Shown: positions 35,531-44,629 of the stretch, piece after piece
Layout of the letters: every line of letters begins with the position of its first letter
How positions within the stretch are numbered: position 1 is the first letter of the stretch
Assembly: GCF_007741475.1 (NCBI RefSeq)
Contig: NZ_CP036261.1
Location: 868,001 to 932,000 of the forward strand
DNA from: Rosistilla ulvae
GTDB taxonomy: Bacteria; Planctomycetota; Planctomycetia; Pirellulales; Pirellulaceae
Direction of reading: 5' to 3'
DNA: 64,000 nucleotides
The notes under the pieces: generated by a model
Seen by the model: the letters and a program-made list of their open reading frames with translations, nothing else
What the model was told of the DNA's origin: nothing
Databases searched by the model: none
Program-made: the position numbers and the translations under genes

Positions 35531-38500
35531 ATGTCGACCACTCCATCGCATCACCCATCCACCGCCCATCCGCTGCTGCGTCGCGTCCGAGGGCTCTCCT
35601 GGCAGGCCCACGGTTTACTATTGATTCGTGCGATCGCGATCGTCGCGGCGTCGTTGATCCTGTTGGCGATCGGGCTTGGCACAATCGATTGGCTAGTCCG
35701 CTCCCGTAGCTTGGGGTGGCGTTGGCTCTCGACTGGCTTGCTGGTCGCCGCTGCGGTCGGGCTCGCCTGGCGTTGGCTGATCCCCGCGATCCGGCTGCGA
35801 CTGCGAGGGACCGATGTCGCCCGGCAGATCGAAGCTGTCTTTCCCACACTGGGCGATCGGCTCAGCAGTAGCATCGACTTTCTCGAGTCGCCGCGTCCTT
35901 CGAAAAGCCACCTCGAAGCCGCCGTCATCGATCGCACGACTCAGGATGTGCAAGGTTTATCGTTTGCAACGGCACTCAACCTCCGGCCAACCCTCGCGGC
36001 GTTGGCCGCCGCCGCGGCGATCGCTGCCGTTTTGAGCGGCCTGTGGTTCCAGGATTCTGCCACCGTCTCGCACGCCGCTGCTCGGCTGGCTCAGCCCTGG
36101 CGACAACTCGATTGGCCGCGACGCCATCATTTGCAGATCGATCCGTTGCCCCAAGTGGTCCATCGAGGAGACAGCTTGGAAGTTGTCGTCCGCGATCCGC
36201 AAGCTGATCTTCCATCCGATGCGGTGGTGTTGGTGCGAACGCCCGCCGGGACGCAGAGGCTTGCGCTGCAGCAGGCCGGGCACAGCGGAGTCGCTCGGAT
36301 CGAGAACGTGCAGTCCCGATTGGAGATCCGCGCGACCGGAGGGGACGACGACACGCTCGACTGGCAAACGGTTGATGTTATCCAGTCGCCTGAAATCACG
36401 CGCAATCAGTGGACGCTTACGCCTCCCGGATATGCAGGCAAACCACAGCAGACGATCGAAGCTCTGCGGTTCGATGTCGTTGGTGGAACGCGGGCTGTAT
36501 TGGAACTGAGCCTCTCCAAACCGATCACCGAAGCGACGCTGCGGCAGTCGGCCAGCAACTCGCCCGATTCGAGTGTCGCAGGCGAAGGAAACCTGGCCGC
36601 CGATGGACTGACCGTCAACTTCGAACTGCTGGAACTGACCGAGGATTGCCAGTTTCAGGTCGAATGGACCGATGGCGACGGGCTGCCGGGAAGCTTTGCC
36701 CAGCAGTGGACGATTCGTGTCGTTGCCGATTCGCCGCCGCAAGTCGCTTGGTCCGAATCGACCCGCGTTTCGATGGTCACTCCCGGCGGAGAGCTTGCGT
36801 TGAACTGGACCGCGGAGGATGACTTTGGGATGACCGAAACCGGGGGCCGATGGAATCGACCCGGCCGATCCGCTGCGGAGGACGCGGCGGAAGCTTCCGA
36901 TTTTGCAACGCGATCGATTGCGGAAATCGCACGAACGGCCGACGGCACGGCGTTGTTCAAGCCGTCGGATTGGAAGCTGCAAGCGGGCGAAACGATCGAG
37001 CTGACAGCGTGGGCAACCGACCAGCAGGGACAGCGAGGCGTCAGCCCGACGCTATCGTTGGCGATCGTTTCCGAAGCGGTGATTCGCCAACAGGTCGCCG
37101 AAAATGAAAACACGATCGTGGAAAAGATGCGCGACGCCACCGTCGAACAACGGGCCGCTCGCGATCAAGTTCTCGCCGCCGCGGCGGAACTGAAGCCCGA
37201 TCAGGACCGCGCCGCGGCAGCCGAGCGTGTCGACTTTGCAGCGACCACGCAACAGCAATCGCGTCGCACGCTGCAAGAGTCCGGCGGCGCGATCGATCTC
37301 GCCAGACAAGCCGTCGAACTGCTCGAGAACAACGGGCTCGTTGACGCCGATTCTCAGCGGCTTGGCGATTTGTTGGCGGCGCTAACGGAACTGGCCGACG
37401 AAAATTCCAGCGAGATCGTCGATGCGATCGCCAACGCCGCCGACGCGATGGAAGACGAGGTACGCGACGCGGCAGCGACTTCGAAACTGAAGCAGCAATT
37501 AGATCGGATCGGCCAACAGCAACAGGAGGTCGTCGATCGGTTGGAGTCGTTGGCTGGAGAGCTTGTGAAACGCGATGCGGTTCGCGACCTGTCGCGTCAG
37601 TTGGACGATTTGTTGTCGGATCAGCAGCGGTTGCAAAACGAAACTGCTGATCTCGACGCAGCGGACGATTCGGCAAAGGACTCGCGCCAGCAGACGCTTG
37701 GCAATTCGCAACAAGAACTGTCGCGGCGAGCCGCACGCTTGGCGGCGGAGATCGCCGAAACTGCATCGGATCTACCCGACGAACAGGCTCCGTTTGCCGA
37801 TCGATTGCAACGCGCTGCGGATCGTTTGAACGAGGATCAAGTGGTCGGTCAGATGCGGTCGAGCGCCGAGGATTTGAAGTCGGGACGGCTGGGGCAGTCG
37901 ATGGAAAAACAATCGCAGATCGAGCAGGCGTTGCAGTCGACCCGCGCGGCGCTGGAGGGAAGCGATCGCAGCCGCGAAGAATCGTTGTCCGACGCGATCC
38001 AGGCAGCGGCCGAGGGACTGGAAAACGCAGCCGATCAGCAGCAGCAGATCGGTCGCCGCGTGGAGGATCCGCAGGAGGAACCTTCCGAGTTGGCTGATGA
38101 TTGGAAACAGCTGGCCGATCAGACTCAGCGGTTGCGTGAGCAGGTAGAGCGTTTGGGAGCTGAGCAAGCGGCGGATCGGATCGACCAAGCGGTGGAAGCT
38201 CAATCACAAGGCCAACAGCAGTTGCAAGCGGGTGATCGGGAATCGGCCCAGCGATCGTCGCAGACCGCTCAGCAGCAGTTGGACGAAGCTCGTGATCAGC
38301 TGGCTCAGATGCAGAAACAAGTCGACGCCGATCAACAGCGGAAAAAAATGTGGGCGTTTATCGAGCAGTTAGAAGAGATCTTGGCCAACCAGCGGACGTT
38401 GATCGCCCGGATCGAAGCTGCGGAATCGGGAGCGCTCGGCGAGCTGGCTGCCACTGAAAAACAACTGGCCCAACGCGTGCAAGCGATCTCGCCGATGGTA

Positions 38501-38980
38501 GCCGAATTGGCCGGGTTCGACTTTGTCATGTCCGGTGCCGCCGACGACATGAACCGCGTCGCTGCCATGCTTGCGCGGGACGATAAATCACCGGCTGTGA
38601 TCGACGCCGCTGGGGCAGCGCTTGCGCGGTTGGAACAGGTGCTCGAAGCGGTGATACAGCAGATGCGTCAGCCGCCTGGGAACGAACCGACCGATTCGTC
38701 GCAGCAAGATCCGCAACAGCAGCAGGATGGACCGGACGACAATGAAAATGGGCAGCCTTCGATGGCCAGCTTGCGTCTGTTGTTGGGGCTGCAGCAATGG
38801 TTGTTGGATCGAACCGCGGCGGTCGAAGCGATCGAGCCGGGCGACGAGGCGCAGCGAGATTACAAGCAGCAGGCGATCCGCCAATTGGCTCAGCGGCAGC
38901 AAAAGCTCCGCGATCAGTTTCAATCGCTATTGAAACAAGCTCCCGCACCCGCGGCCGACAATGAGGGGGACGGGATCTAA
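35531..38980 (+). CDS. Large membrane-anchored coiled-coil protein, DUF4175-like
   Basis: 1149 residues. Two N-terminal membrane helices (about residues 28-52 and 62-80), a third near 150-170 (LRPTLAALAAAAAIAAVLSGLW), then beta-rich Ig-like segments (LQIDPLPQVVHRGDSLEVVV, WTLTPPGYAGKPQQTIEAL) to about residue 480, and finally some 600 residues of Gln/Glu/Ala-rich coiled coil. This order resembles the DUF4175/low-complexity envelope proteins of alphaproteobacteria and the long counterparts in planctomycetes. No enzyme motif. It probably spans from the membrane into the periplasm. It is divergent from the sulfotransferase gene (168 bases). Confidence 0.65.
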   Translation: MSTTPSHHPSTAHPLLRRVRGLSWQAHGLLLIRAIAIVAASLILLAIGLGTIDWLVRSRSLGWRWLSTGLLVAAAVGLAWRWLIPAIRLRLRGTDVARQIEAVFPTLGDRLSSSIDFLESPRPSKSHLEAAVIDRTTQDVQGLSFATALNLRPTLAALAAAAAIAAVLSGLWFQDSATVSHAAARLAQPWRQLDWPRRHHLQIDPLPQVVHRGDSLEVVVRDPQADLPSDAVVLVRTPAGTQRLALQQAGHSGVARIENVQSRLEIRATGGDDDTLDWQTVDVIQSPEITRNQWTLTPPGYAGKPQQTIEALRFDVVGGTRAVLELSLSKPITEATLRQSASNSPDSSVAGEGNLAADGLTVNFELLELTEDCQFQVEWTDGDGLPGSFAQQWTIRVVADSPPQVAWSESTRVSMVTPGGELALNWTAEDDFGMTETGGRWNRPGRSAAEDAAEASDFATRSIAEIARTADGTALFKPSDWKLQAGETIELTAWATDQQGQRGVSPTLSLAIVSEAVIRQQVAENENTIVEKMRDATVEQRAARDQVLAAAAELKPDQDRAAAAERVDFAATTQQQSRRTLQESGGAIDLARQAVELLENNGLVDADSQRLGDLLAALTELADENSSEIVDAIANAADAMEDEVRDAAATSKLKQQLDRIGQQQQEVVDRLESLAGELVKRDAVRDLSRQLDDLLSDQQRLQNETADLDAADDSAKDSRQQTLGNSQQELSRRAARLAAEIAETASDLPDEQAPFADRLQRAADRLNEDQVVGQMRSSAEDLKSGRLGQSMEKQSQIEQALQSTRAALEGSDRSREESLSDAIQAAAEGLENAADQQQQIGRRVEDPQEEPSELADDWKQLADQTQRLREQVERLGAEQAADRIDQAVEAQSQGQQQLQAGDRESAQRSSQTAQQQLDEARDQLAQMQKQVDADQQRKKMWAFIEQLEEILANQRTLIARIEAAESGALGELAATEKQLAQRVQAISPMVAELAGFDFVMSGAADDMNRVAAMLARDDKSPAVIDAAGAALARLEQVLEAVIQQMRQPPGNEPTDSSQQDPQQQQDGPDDNENGQPSMASLRLLLGLQQWLLDRTAAVEAIEPGDEAQRDYKQQAIRQLAQRQQKLRDQFQSLLKQAPAPAADNEGDGI

Positions 38981-38995
38981 GCTCGCCACTGACCA

Positions 38996-39253
38996 TACCA
39001 GCACGAAGCGCAAGCGAGCGAAAATCCATACTAGCACGAAGCGCAAGCGAGTGAAAAAAACGACCCAATCGAGTCAACTCGTGATTGCAAACGCAACCAA
39101 CAACCGCCACGACGTCTCATTTGACGCACGACCTTTTGCGGAGCGAAACACGGCGGTGGGATGATCGCCCGTGTGTGACAACCGTTCACTCGCTTGCGCG
39201 TCGTGCTGGCATGGCGGGGGGGAATCACTCGCTTGCGCTTCGTGCTGGTATGG
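38996..39253. repeat. Four copies of a 28-bp element, two in each orientation
   Basis: The element TAC(C/T)AGCACGAAGCGCAAGC followed by GAG(C/T)GAAA occurs at 38996-39023 and 39029-39056 in plus orientation and, as its reverse complement, at 39185-39214 and 39224-39253. The outer pairs could fold into one long hairpin with a 130-base centre. It fills the 289-base junction between the convergent coiled-coil and zinc-ribbon genes; no gene lies in it. Confidence 0.88.
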
Positions 39254-39269
39254 AGGGGCGGTCTTCGTC

Positions 39270-39803
39270 TTAGCGGTTTTGAGAGAGTTGAGTTCCGCAG
39301 CGGTCGCAGAATTTGGCGTCGCTGTCGTTGACGGCGCCACACGATCCGCAGGTCGACAACATCGCGGTCCCACAGGAATCGCAGAACTTGGCATCGCTGT
39401 CGTTTGCGGTTCCGCAGCTGGGACACGCCACGGACGACTGACGGGCCGATTGGTTCAGGCCAGCGCCAATCGCCGATGCGACAGCTTGCACGCCACCGCG
39501 GGTTTCTTCGGCCATGTAGTTGAATGTGTCTTTGCCGACCGGCGCGATCTCGCCCGCTTGGTATCGCGTGATCGCGCCCATAAATCCATACCCGCTCATC
39601 GTGCTGCCGACGAACATCAGCGGCATGCCGACAAAGCAGCACCAGAAATAGCGTGGTGATCCAAAGCTACCAAACGACATGAAGAAGCTGCCCATCCCGA
39701 CGATCGTGAACAACACGCCGACGCCAAAGATGAGAGGGCCGATCTTCCGTAACAGCTGCCGCGTTTTCAGGTGATCAGGATTGATTCGCTCTTCGTCCGA
39801 CAT
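39270..39803 (-). CDS. Membrane protein with double zinc ribbon
   Basis: 177 residues. Two hydrophobic helices (IGPLIFGVGVLFTIVGMGSFF and YFWCCFVGMPLMFVGSTMSG) are followed by a polar stretch and, at the C-terminus, two nearly identical zinc ribbons: CPSCGTANDSDAKFCDSCG and CGSCGAVNDSDAKFCDRCG. The double-zinc-ribbon tail is probably cytoplasmic and may bind protein or nucleic acid. Function unknown. It ends beside the 28-bp repeat cluster and lies divergent from the second DUF1559 gene. Confidence 0.75.
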   Translation of the reverse strand: MSDEERINPDHLKTRQLLRKIGPLIFGVGVLFTIVGMGSFFMSFGSFGSPRYFWCCFVGMPLMFVGSTMSGYGFMGAITRYQAGEIAPVGKDTFNYMAEETRGGVQAVASAIGAGLNQSARQSSVACPSCGTANDSDAKFCDSCGTAMLSTCGSCGAVNDSDAKFCDRCGTQLSQNR

Positions 39804-40093
39804 GGTTTTCTCCGGTGGGTGTGTATTGCGTGTTCGCTGGTAACGCCCGAATCTTGGCCACTTTCTCGATTACAGGGTAAGCCTTGGGGGGAATATCACA
39901 CGATGGCGTGAGGGGAATTGATCCACCTTTGTGGTTGCGTTTTTTTAGTCGTAATGACTGTTTGTGGGGTTTATCTTGCCCTTGAGTGGTTGTAATGGTA
40001 GCGTATTGCCCTGCTCGCGGGTGGCTAATTTATGTCTGACATCATTCTTTCCCGCGATTCTACGCTTCTCTCCTTTCATTGGTATTTGGATCT

Positions 40094-41116
<1,023 letters not shown>

Positions 41117-41148
41117 CCTCCGGCATTGGATCGCTTTGAAATACTGAA

Positions 41149-41192
41149 GTGCCCGTCTTGTGGCGTTATCGCAGGGCGGGCACTTTTTTCTT
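41149..41192 (+). terminator. Rho-independent terminator between DUF1559 and lipoprotein genes
   Basis: GTGCCCG (41149-41155) pairs with CGGGCAC (41177-41183) and is followed by TTTTTTCTTT. It lies 33 bases after the DUF1559 stop and 33 bases before the lipoprotein start, so it could reduce rather than stop transcription into the second gene. Confidence 0.75.
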
Positions 41193-41224
41193 TAGATACT
41201 TGGATTGACTGAAAGATTTGAACG

Positions 41225-41650
41225 ATGAAGAACTGTAAAAAAATCGTGGCGACCGGACTGTTGGCAATGTTGACTCTTGCGACATTCGGCTGCGGCCCTT
41301 CGGGGCTGCCTCCCTTGGGAACCGTTCATGGCACCGTCACGATCGACGGGCAACCTGTCGAAGGTGCCAGCATCGAATTCACTCCCGAAAATGGACGCCC
41401 TTCGGTTGGTGAGACCGATGCTGATGGAAACTACAACATGATGTTCACCTACGATGCCGACGGCGCATTGGTAGGCGAACACACGGTCCGCATTACCACC
41501 GCGCGGCAGGGTGTCATTTCCGAAGGAGATGGGCCATCGATCGAAGCGCGCCCGGAGAGGTTGCCAGCCAAATACAACGAGGCGAGCGAGCTGACGGTCG
41601 ACGTGGTCGCCGGAGACAACACCTTCGATTTTGATCTCGAAGGCAAGTAG
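41225..41650 (+). CDS. Small lipoprotein with carboxypeptidase-regulatory-like domain
   Basis: 141 residues. Signal peptide with a lipid attachment Cys (C23 in TFGCGPSG). The mature part is a single beta-sandwich: VHGTVTIDGQPVEGASIEFTPENGRPSVGETDADGNY, the typical transthyretin/carboxypeptidase-regulatory-like layout. Such lipoproteins follow DUF1559 genes throughout planctomycetes; the two are probably made together and meet in the envelope, function unknown. An intervening terminator may set a lower expression of the lipoprotein. Convergent with the PPC-domain gene, 28 bases away. Confidence 0.8.
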   Translation: MKNCKKIVATGLLAMLTLATFGCGPSGLPPLGTVHGTVTIDGQPVEGASIEFTPENGRPSVGETDADGNYNMMFTYDADGALVGEHTVRITTARQGVISEGDGPSIEARPERLPAKYNEASELTVDVVAGDNTFDFDLEGK

Positions 41651-41678
41651 CGACGCGTCCCGTTTCGTGCGATCGGAT

Positions 41679-43277
41679 CTATGGCTTGACCGCGGTCAGC
41701 CAGATCTGGTCGAGCGTTTGCTCGGTTCCGGCGACCGTGAAGGTCGCCGCTATTTCCCGTGGCTTATCGCCAGCGATTCGGCCGACGACTCGGATCGGGC
41801 CAGAGAACGCAAGACTCTCTTCTCCGCTGACGCTGATTTCCAGCTTCACTTCTTTTGCCGTCGCTCCTTTAGCAGCGGACGTTGCCGTCGTGGCGGTCAA
41901 CGTTTCGGGCAGCCCTTCGATCGAGACCGCGATCTCGTCGCTACAACCCCGCTCGCGAGCGACGGTGATCGGGAGGGTCAGTTTCTCTTTCCCTTTGACC
42001 ACAAACGAATCTGCGGCGACGGTCAGGGCGAAGCTGGGGGGTGAATCGTCGATCGTCATTCGGTATGCGAACCGCGGCCCGCCATTGCCATAGAGATCGC
42101 GGACGGTCAGTTCGTAGCGTCCGTCGGCAGGAATCGTGTGCCGCAGTTCCGAATCGCGGCGGCCGCTCGAATCGTCGACCTCCGCCAGCTGTTTGCCTTT
42201 TTCATCAAAGAGCGTAACGACCGGATCCAGCAGGTAACCCAGCGAATCGGATTCGACGCGGCATCGCAACGTCTGCCCCTTCTTCGCGTCGAAGGCGAAC
42301 TTGTCGACTTCACCCACCGCGGAGATTTGATCCGAGATGACCACGGGCCAGGCGATCGGTGCGCCTTCGGTGTGAGTTGCCGGATCGAAGACCGGGATGC
42401 TCGATCGGACGACTTCGACAAACGAGGCGAGTTCGGGATGGGCTATAAACTGGCGCTCGCCGGGGATCGCCGATGGCGTCACGCTCGCGGCGGTTTCGGG
42501 GATGTTCCAGCCGTGCAGTTGGATCGCGCTGTCGGTTTCCGTGTCGATCGCCATCGGGCTGCAGTGGTCGACGAAACCGGCGGTCGTTAGGGTCAGTCGA
42601 TAGATATAGGATTTGCTGCCCGAGAAATTGATCGTGCTGTTGGGAGTCGCGGGAAAGGCGAACAGGCCGACGCTGTAGGTTCCGTCGGCGGGAGCTTCGA
42701 ACACGATCTGTGGATCGTTGCCGACGTTGTCATCGTTTTGGGCGACGACAAATCCACGCGGATCGGCGACTTGCAGCACCGCATCCATCGGCGACCCCAG
42801 ACGGTTATGGGCCTGCAGCGATGCGACAAGCGTTTGCCCCTTTTTCATGGGGATCGCAAATCGATCGACTTCGCCCGATTTGTGCAGCACGCCATCGACG
42901 ACGGCATTGCCATCGATCGGTTGAGCTTGTTCGGGCGTGTTGTTCGGCTCGACTTCATCGACCGCCGGCAGCGAATCGACGAGGAACGGTCGCACGACCG
43001 AAGCCCCTTCGGCGTCGAACAGTCGAATGAAATAGACGCCTGCGGCATCGGAGGCGGCGGCAATCTCCAGCTTCCCCTTGTCCTTGGCGGGCGTCACCGT
43101 CAGCCCTTCGCGATCGATCCAGACCTGCGGCGGCCAGGTCGAAAACGAGCCGGCGGCGGTGACGGTTCGGGCCGCGTCGCGACCGGCGCCCGCCGGGAAC
43201 AGGCTGTCCATTTTCGGCGGGGCCGCGAGCGCGGAAAGGGATTGGCTGGCAGCCAGGATCAGGGCAAGAGTTCGCAT
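41679..43277 (-). CDS. Secreted PPC-domain protein
   Basis: 532 residues with a signal peptide (to about residue 18). Two bacterial pre-peptidase C-terminal (PPC)-like beta-sandwich domains are visible: one from about 108 (VDEVEPNNTPEQAQPIDG ... GEVDRFAIPMKKGQTL) and one from about 300 (GEVDKFAFDAKKGQTLRCRVESDSLG). The flanking segments are Ig-like. No catalytic site; probably a binding or structural exoprotein. It is the third gene of a minus-strand cluster with the DUF1549/DUF1553 and DUF1501 genes (gaps of 4 and 28 bases), a cluster type characteristic of planctomycetes. Confidence 0.8.
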   Translation of the reverse strand: MRTLALILAASQSLSALAAPPKMDSLFPAGAGRDAARTVTAAGSFSTWPPQVWIDREGLTVTPAKDKGKLEIAAASDAAGVYFIRLFDAEGASVVRPFLVDSLPAVDEVEPNNTPEQAQPIDGNAVVDGVLHKSGEVDRFAIPMKKGQTLVASLQAHNRLGSPMDAVLQVADPRGFVVAQNDDNVGNDPQIVFEAPADGTYSVGLFAFPATPNSTINFSGSKSYIYRLTLTTAGFVDHCSPMAIDTETDSAIQLHGWNIPETAASVTPSAIPGERQFIAHPELASFVEVVRSSIPVFDPATHTEGAPIAWPVVISDQISAVGEVDKFAFDAKKGQTLRCRVESDSLGYLLDPVVTLFDEKGKQLAEVDDSSGRRDSELRHTIPADGRYELTVRDLYGNGGPRFAYRMTIDDSPPSFALTVAADSFVVKGKEKLTLPITVARERGCSDEIAVSIEGLPETLTATTATSAAKGATAKEVKLEISVSGEESLAFSGPIRVVGRIAGDKPREIAATFTVAGTEQTLDQIWLTAVKP

Positions 43278-43305
43278 GCTGGAGGGACTTTCGGCGTCGG
43301 TCGGG

Positions 43306-44625
43306 CTACATCAATTCGGAGATCGGTTCGGGATTGGTGACGTACGTCATCGGCCGACCCTCGGGAGTGTGGACGATCTTGTCGGGATCGATTCCCAATT
43401 TACGATAGACCGTCGAAACGAAGTTCTCGGGGGCGAGGACGCGGTCGACGGCGGAATGCCCCTGCCGATCGGTCGCTCCGATCACTTGGCCACCGGGCGT
43501 GCCGCCACCGGCGAACATCACACTCATCGCATTGGACCAGTGATCGCGTCCGCCATCTTTGTTGATCTTCGGCGTGCGGCCAAACTCGCCCAACACGATC
43601 ACCAACGTTCGCTCCAACATACCGCGCTCTTCCAGATCCTGGATCAACGCGGCGATCGTTTGTTCGTGTGGTGGCAGCTTCTTGTCGAACGCACTGAACA
43701 GTTGACGGTGGTGATCCCAGCCACCTTCGTACAGCGTGATGAAGGGGACGCCGGCTTCGACCAAACGACGCGCCAACAGCGCCCGTTGGCCAAACGAATT
43801 GCGGCCGTATTTCGCGCGTGTCTCTTCGGGTTCGCTGTGGATATCGAACGCTTTTTGAGCCTGCGGCGAAGTCATCAACTGCTGACCTTGATCGTAGAAC
43901 TCATCGACTGCGACCAACGGATCGGCAGCTGCTTCGTCGCGGAACCGCTTGAGTGCATCGATCTGCCTGCGGATCGATTGGCGATTGGAGAACTTGGCTT
44001 CGGAGAGGCCCTTGGGCAAGGCGACGTCGCGGACTTGGAAGTTGTCCGAATTCGGATTGTCCGGAACTACAAACGGAGCGTACTTCGCACCGAGGAAATT
44101 CGGGCCACCACTGCGCGACATGCTGGGCATCGAGAAATAGGCGGGCATCCCGGCAGGAGCTCCCACCTCGGCGGAGACCACCGATCCCATGCTGGGATGG
44201 AAGCTGACGAACGCGCCACAGCCGACAGGGATTCGCGGCGGCGAGCCGGTCATCATGTAGTGATTCCCCGCGCCGTGATTTCCTTGGTCGTGTCGGATCG
44301 ATCGCACGATCGACAAACGGTCGGCAATCTTGGCGGTCGCTTTCATGTGCTGCGAGAATCGAACCCCAGGGATCGCCGTTGGGATCGTGCCGAATTCGCC
44401 GCGAATCTCGACCGGCGCGTCGGGCTTGGGGTCGAAGGTTTCGTAGTGCGATGGGCCACCGTCTTGCCAGACCAGGATGCAGGCATCGGCTTGATGTTGC
44501 TTGATCAACCGCGATGCGTCCGCGGCGCGCAACGCACCTGAGAGGCCAAGCGAAAAGAATCCGCCCAGGCCAACCTGCAGACAATCGCGTCGCGTCACAC
44601 CGGAACAATTTTGATAGCGCGTCAT
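43306..44625 (-). CDS. Tat-exported DUF1501 protein
   Basis: 439 residues. N-terminal twin-arginine signal (VTRRDCLQVGLGGFFSLGLSGAL). Body with the DUF1501 signatures VWQDGGPSHYETFDPKP, RSIRHDQGNHGAGNHYMMTG, TLYEGGWDHH and VLGEFGRTPKI, distantly related to alkaline-phosphatase/sulfatase-fold proteins; Asp and His positions suggest a metal site. Substrate unknown. Four bases separate it from the upstream DUF1549/DUF1553 gene, so the two are surely co-transcribed and are believed to work together in the exported compartment. Confidence 0.9.
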   Translation of the reverse strand: MTRYQNCSGVTRRDCLQVGLGGFFSLGLSGALRAADASRLIKQHQADACILVWQDGGPSHYETFDPKPDAPVEIRGEFGTIPTAIPGVRFSQHMKATAKIADRLSIVRSIRHDQGNHGAGNHYMMTGSPPRIPVGCGAFVSFHPSMGSVVSAEVGAPAGMPAYFSMPSMSRSGGPNFLGAKYAPFVVPDNPNSDNFQVRDVALPKGLSEAKFSNRQSIRRQIDALKRFRDEAAADPLVAVDEFYDQGQQLMTSPQAQKAFDIHSEPEETRAKYGRNSFGQRALLARRLVEAGVPFITLYEGGWDHHRQLFSAFDKKLPPHEQTIAALIQDLEERGMLERTLVIVLGEFGRTPKINKDGGRDHWSNAMSVMFAGGGTPGGQVIGATDRQGHSAVDRVLAPENFVSTVYRKLGIDPDKIVHTPEGRPMTYVTNPEPISELM

Positions 44626-44629
44626 TGGT

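Noticed and set aside
43078-44541. 487-codon plus-strand frame
   Set aside because: Antisense of the DUF1501 gene; no recognisable motif and skewed composition.
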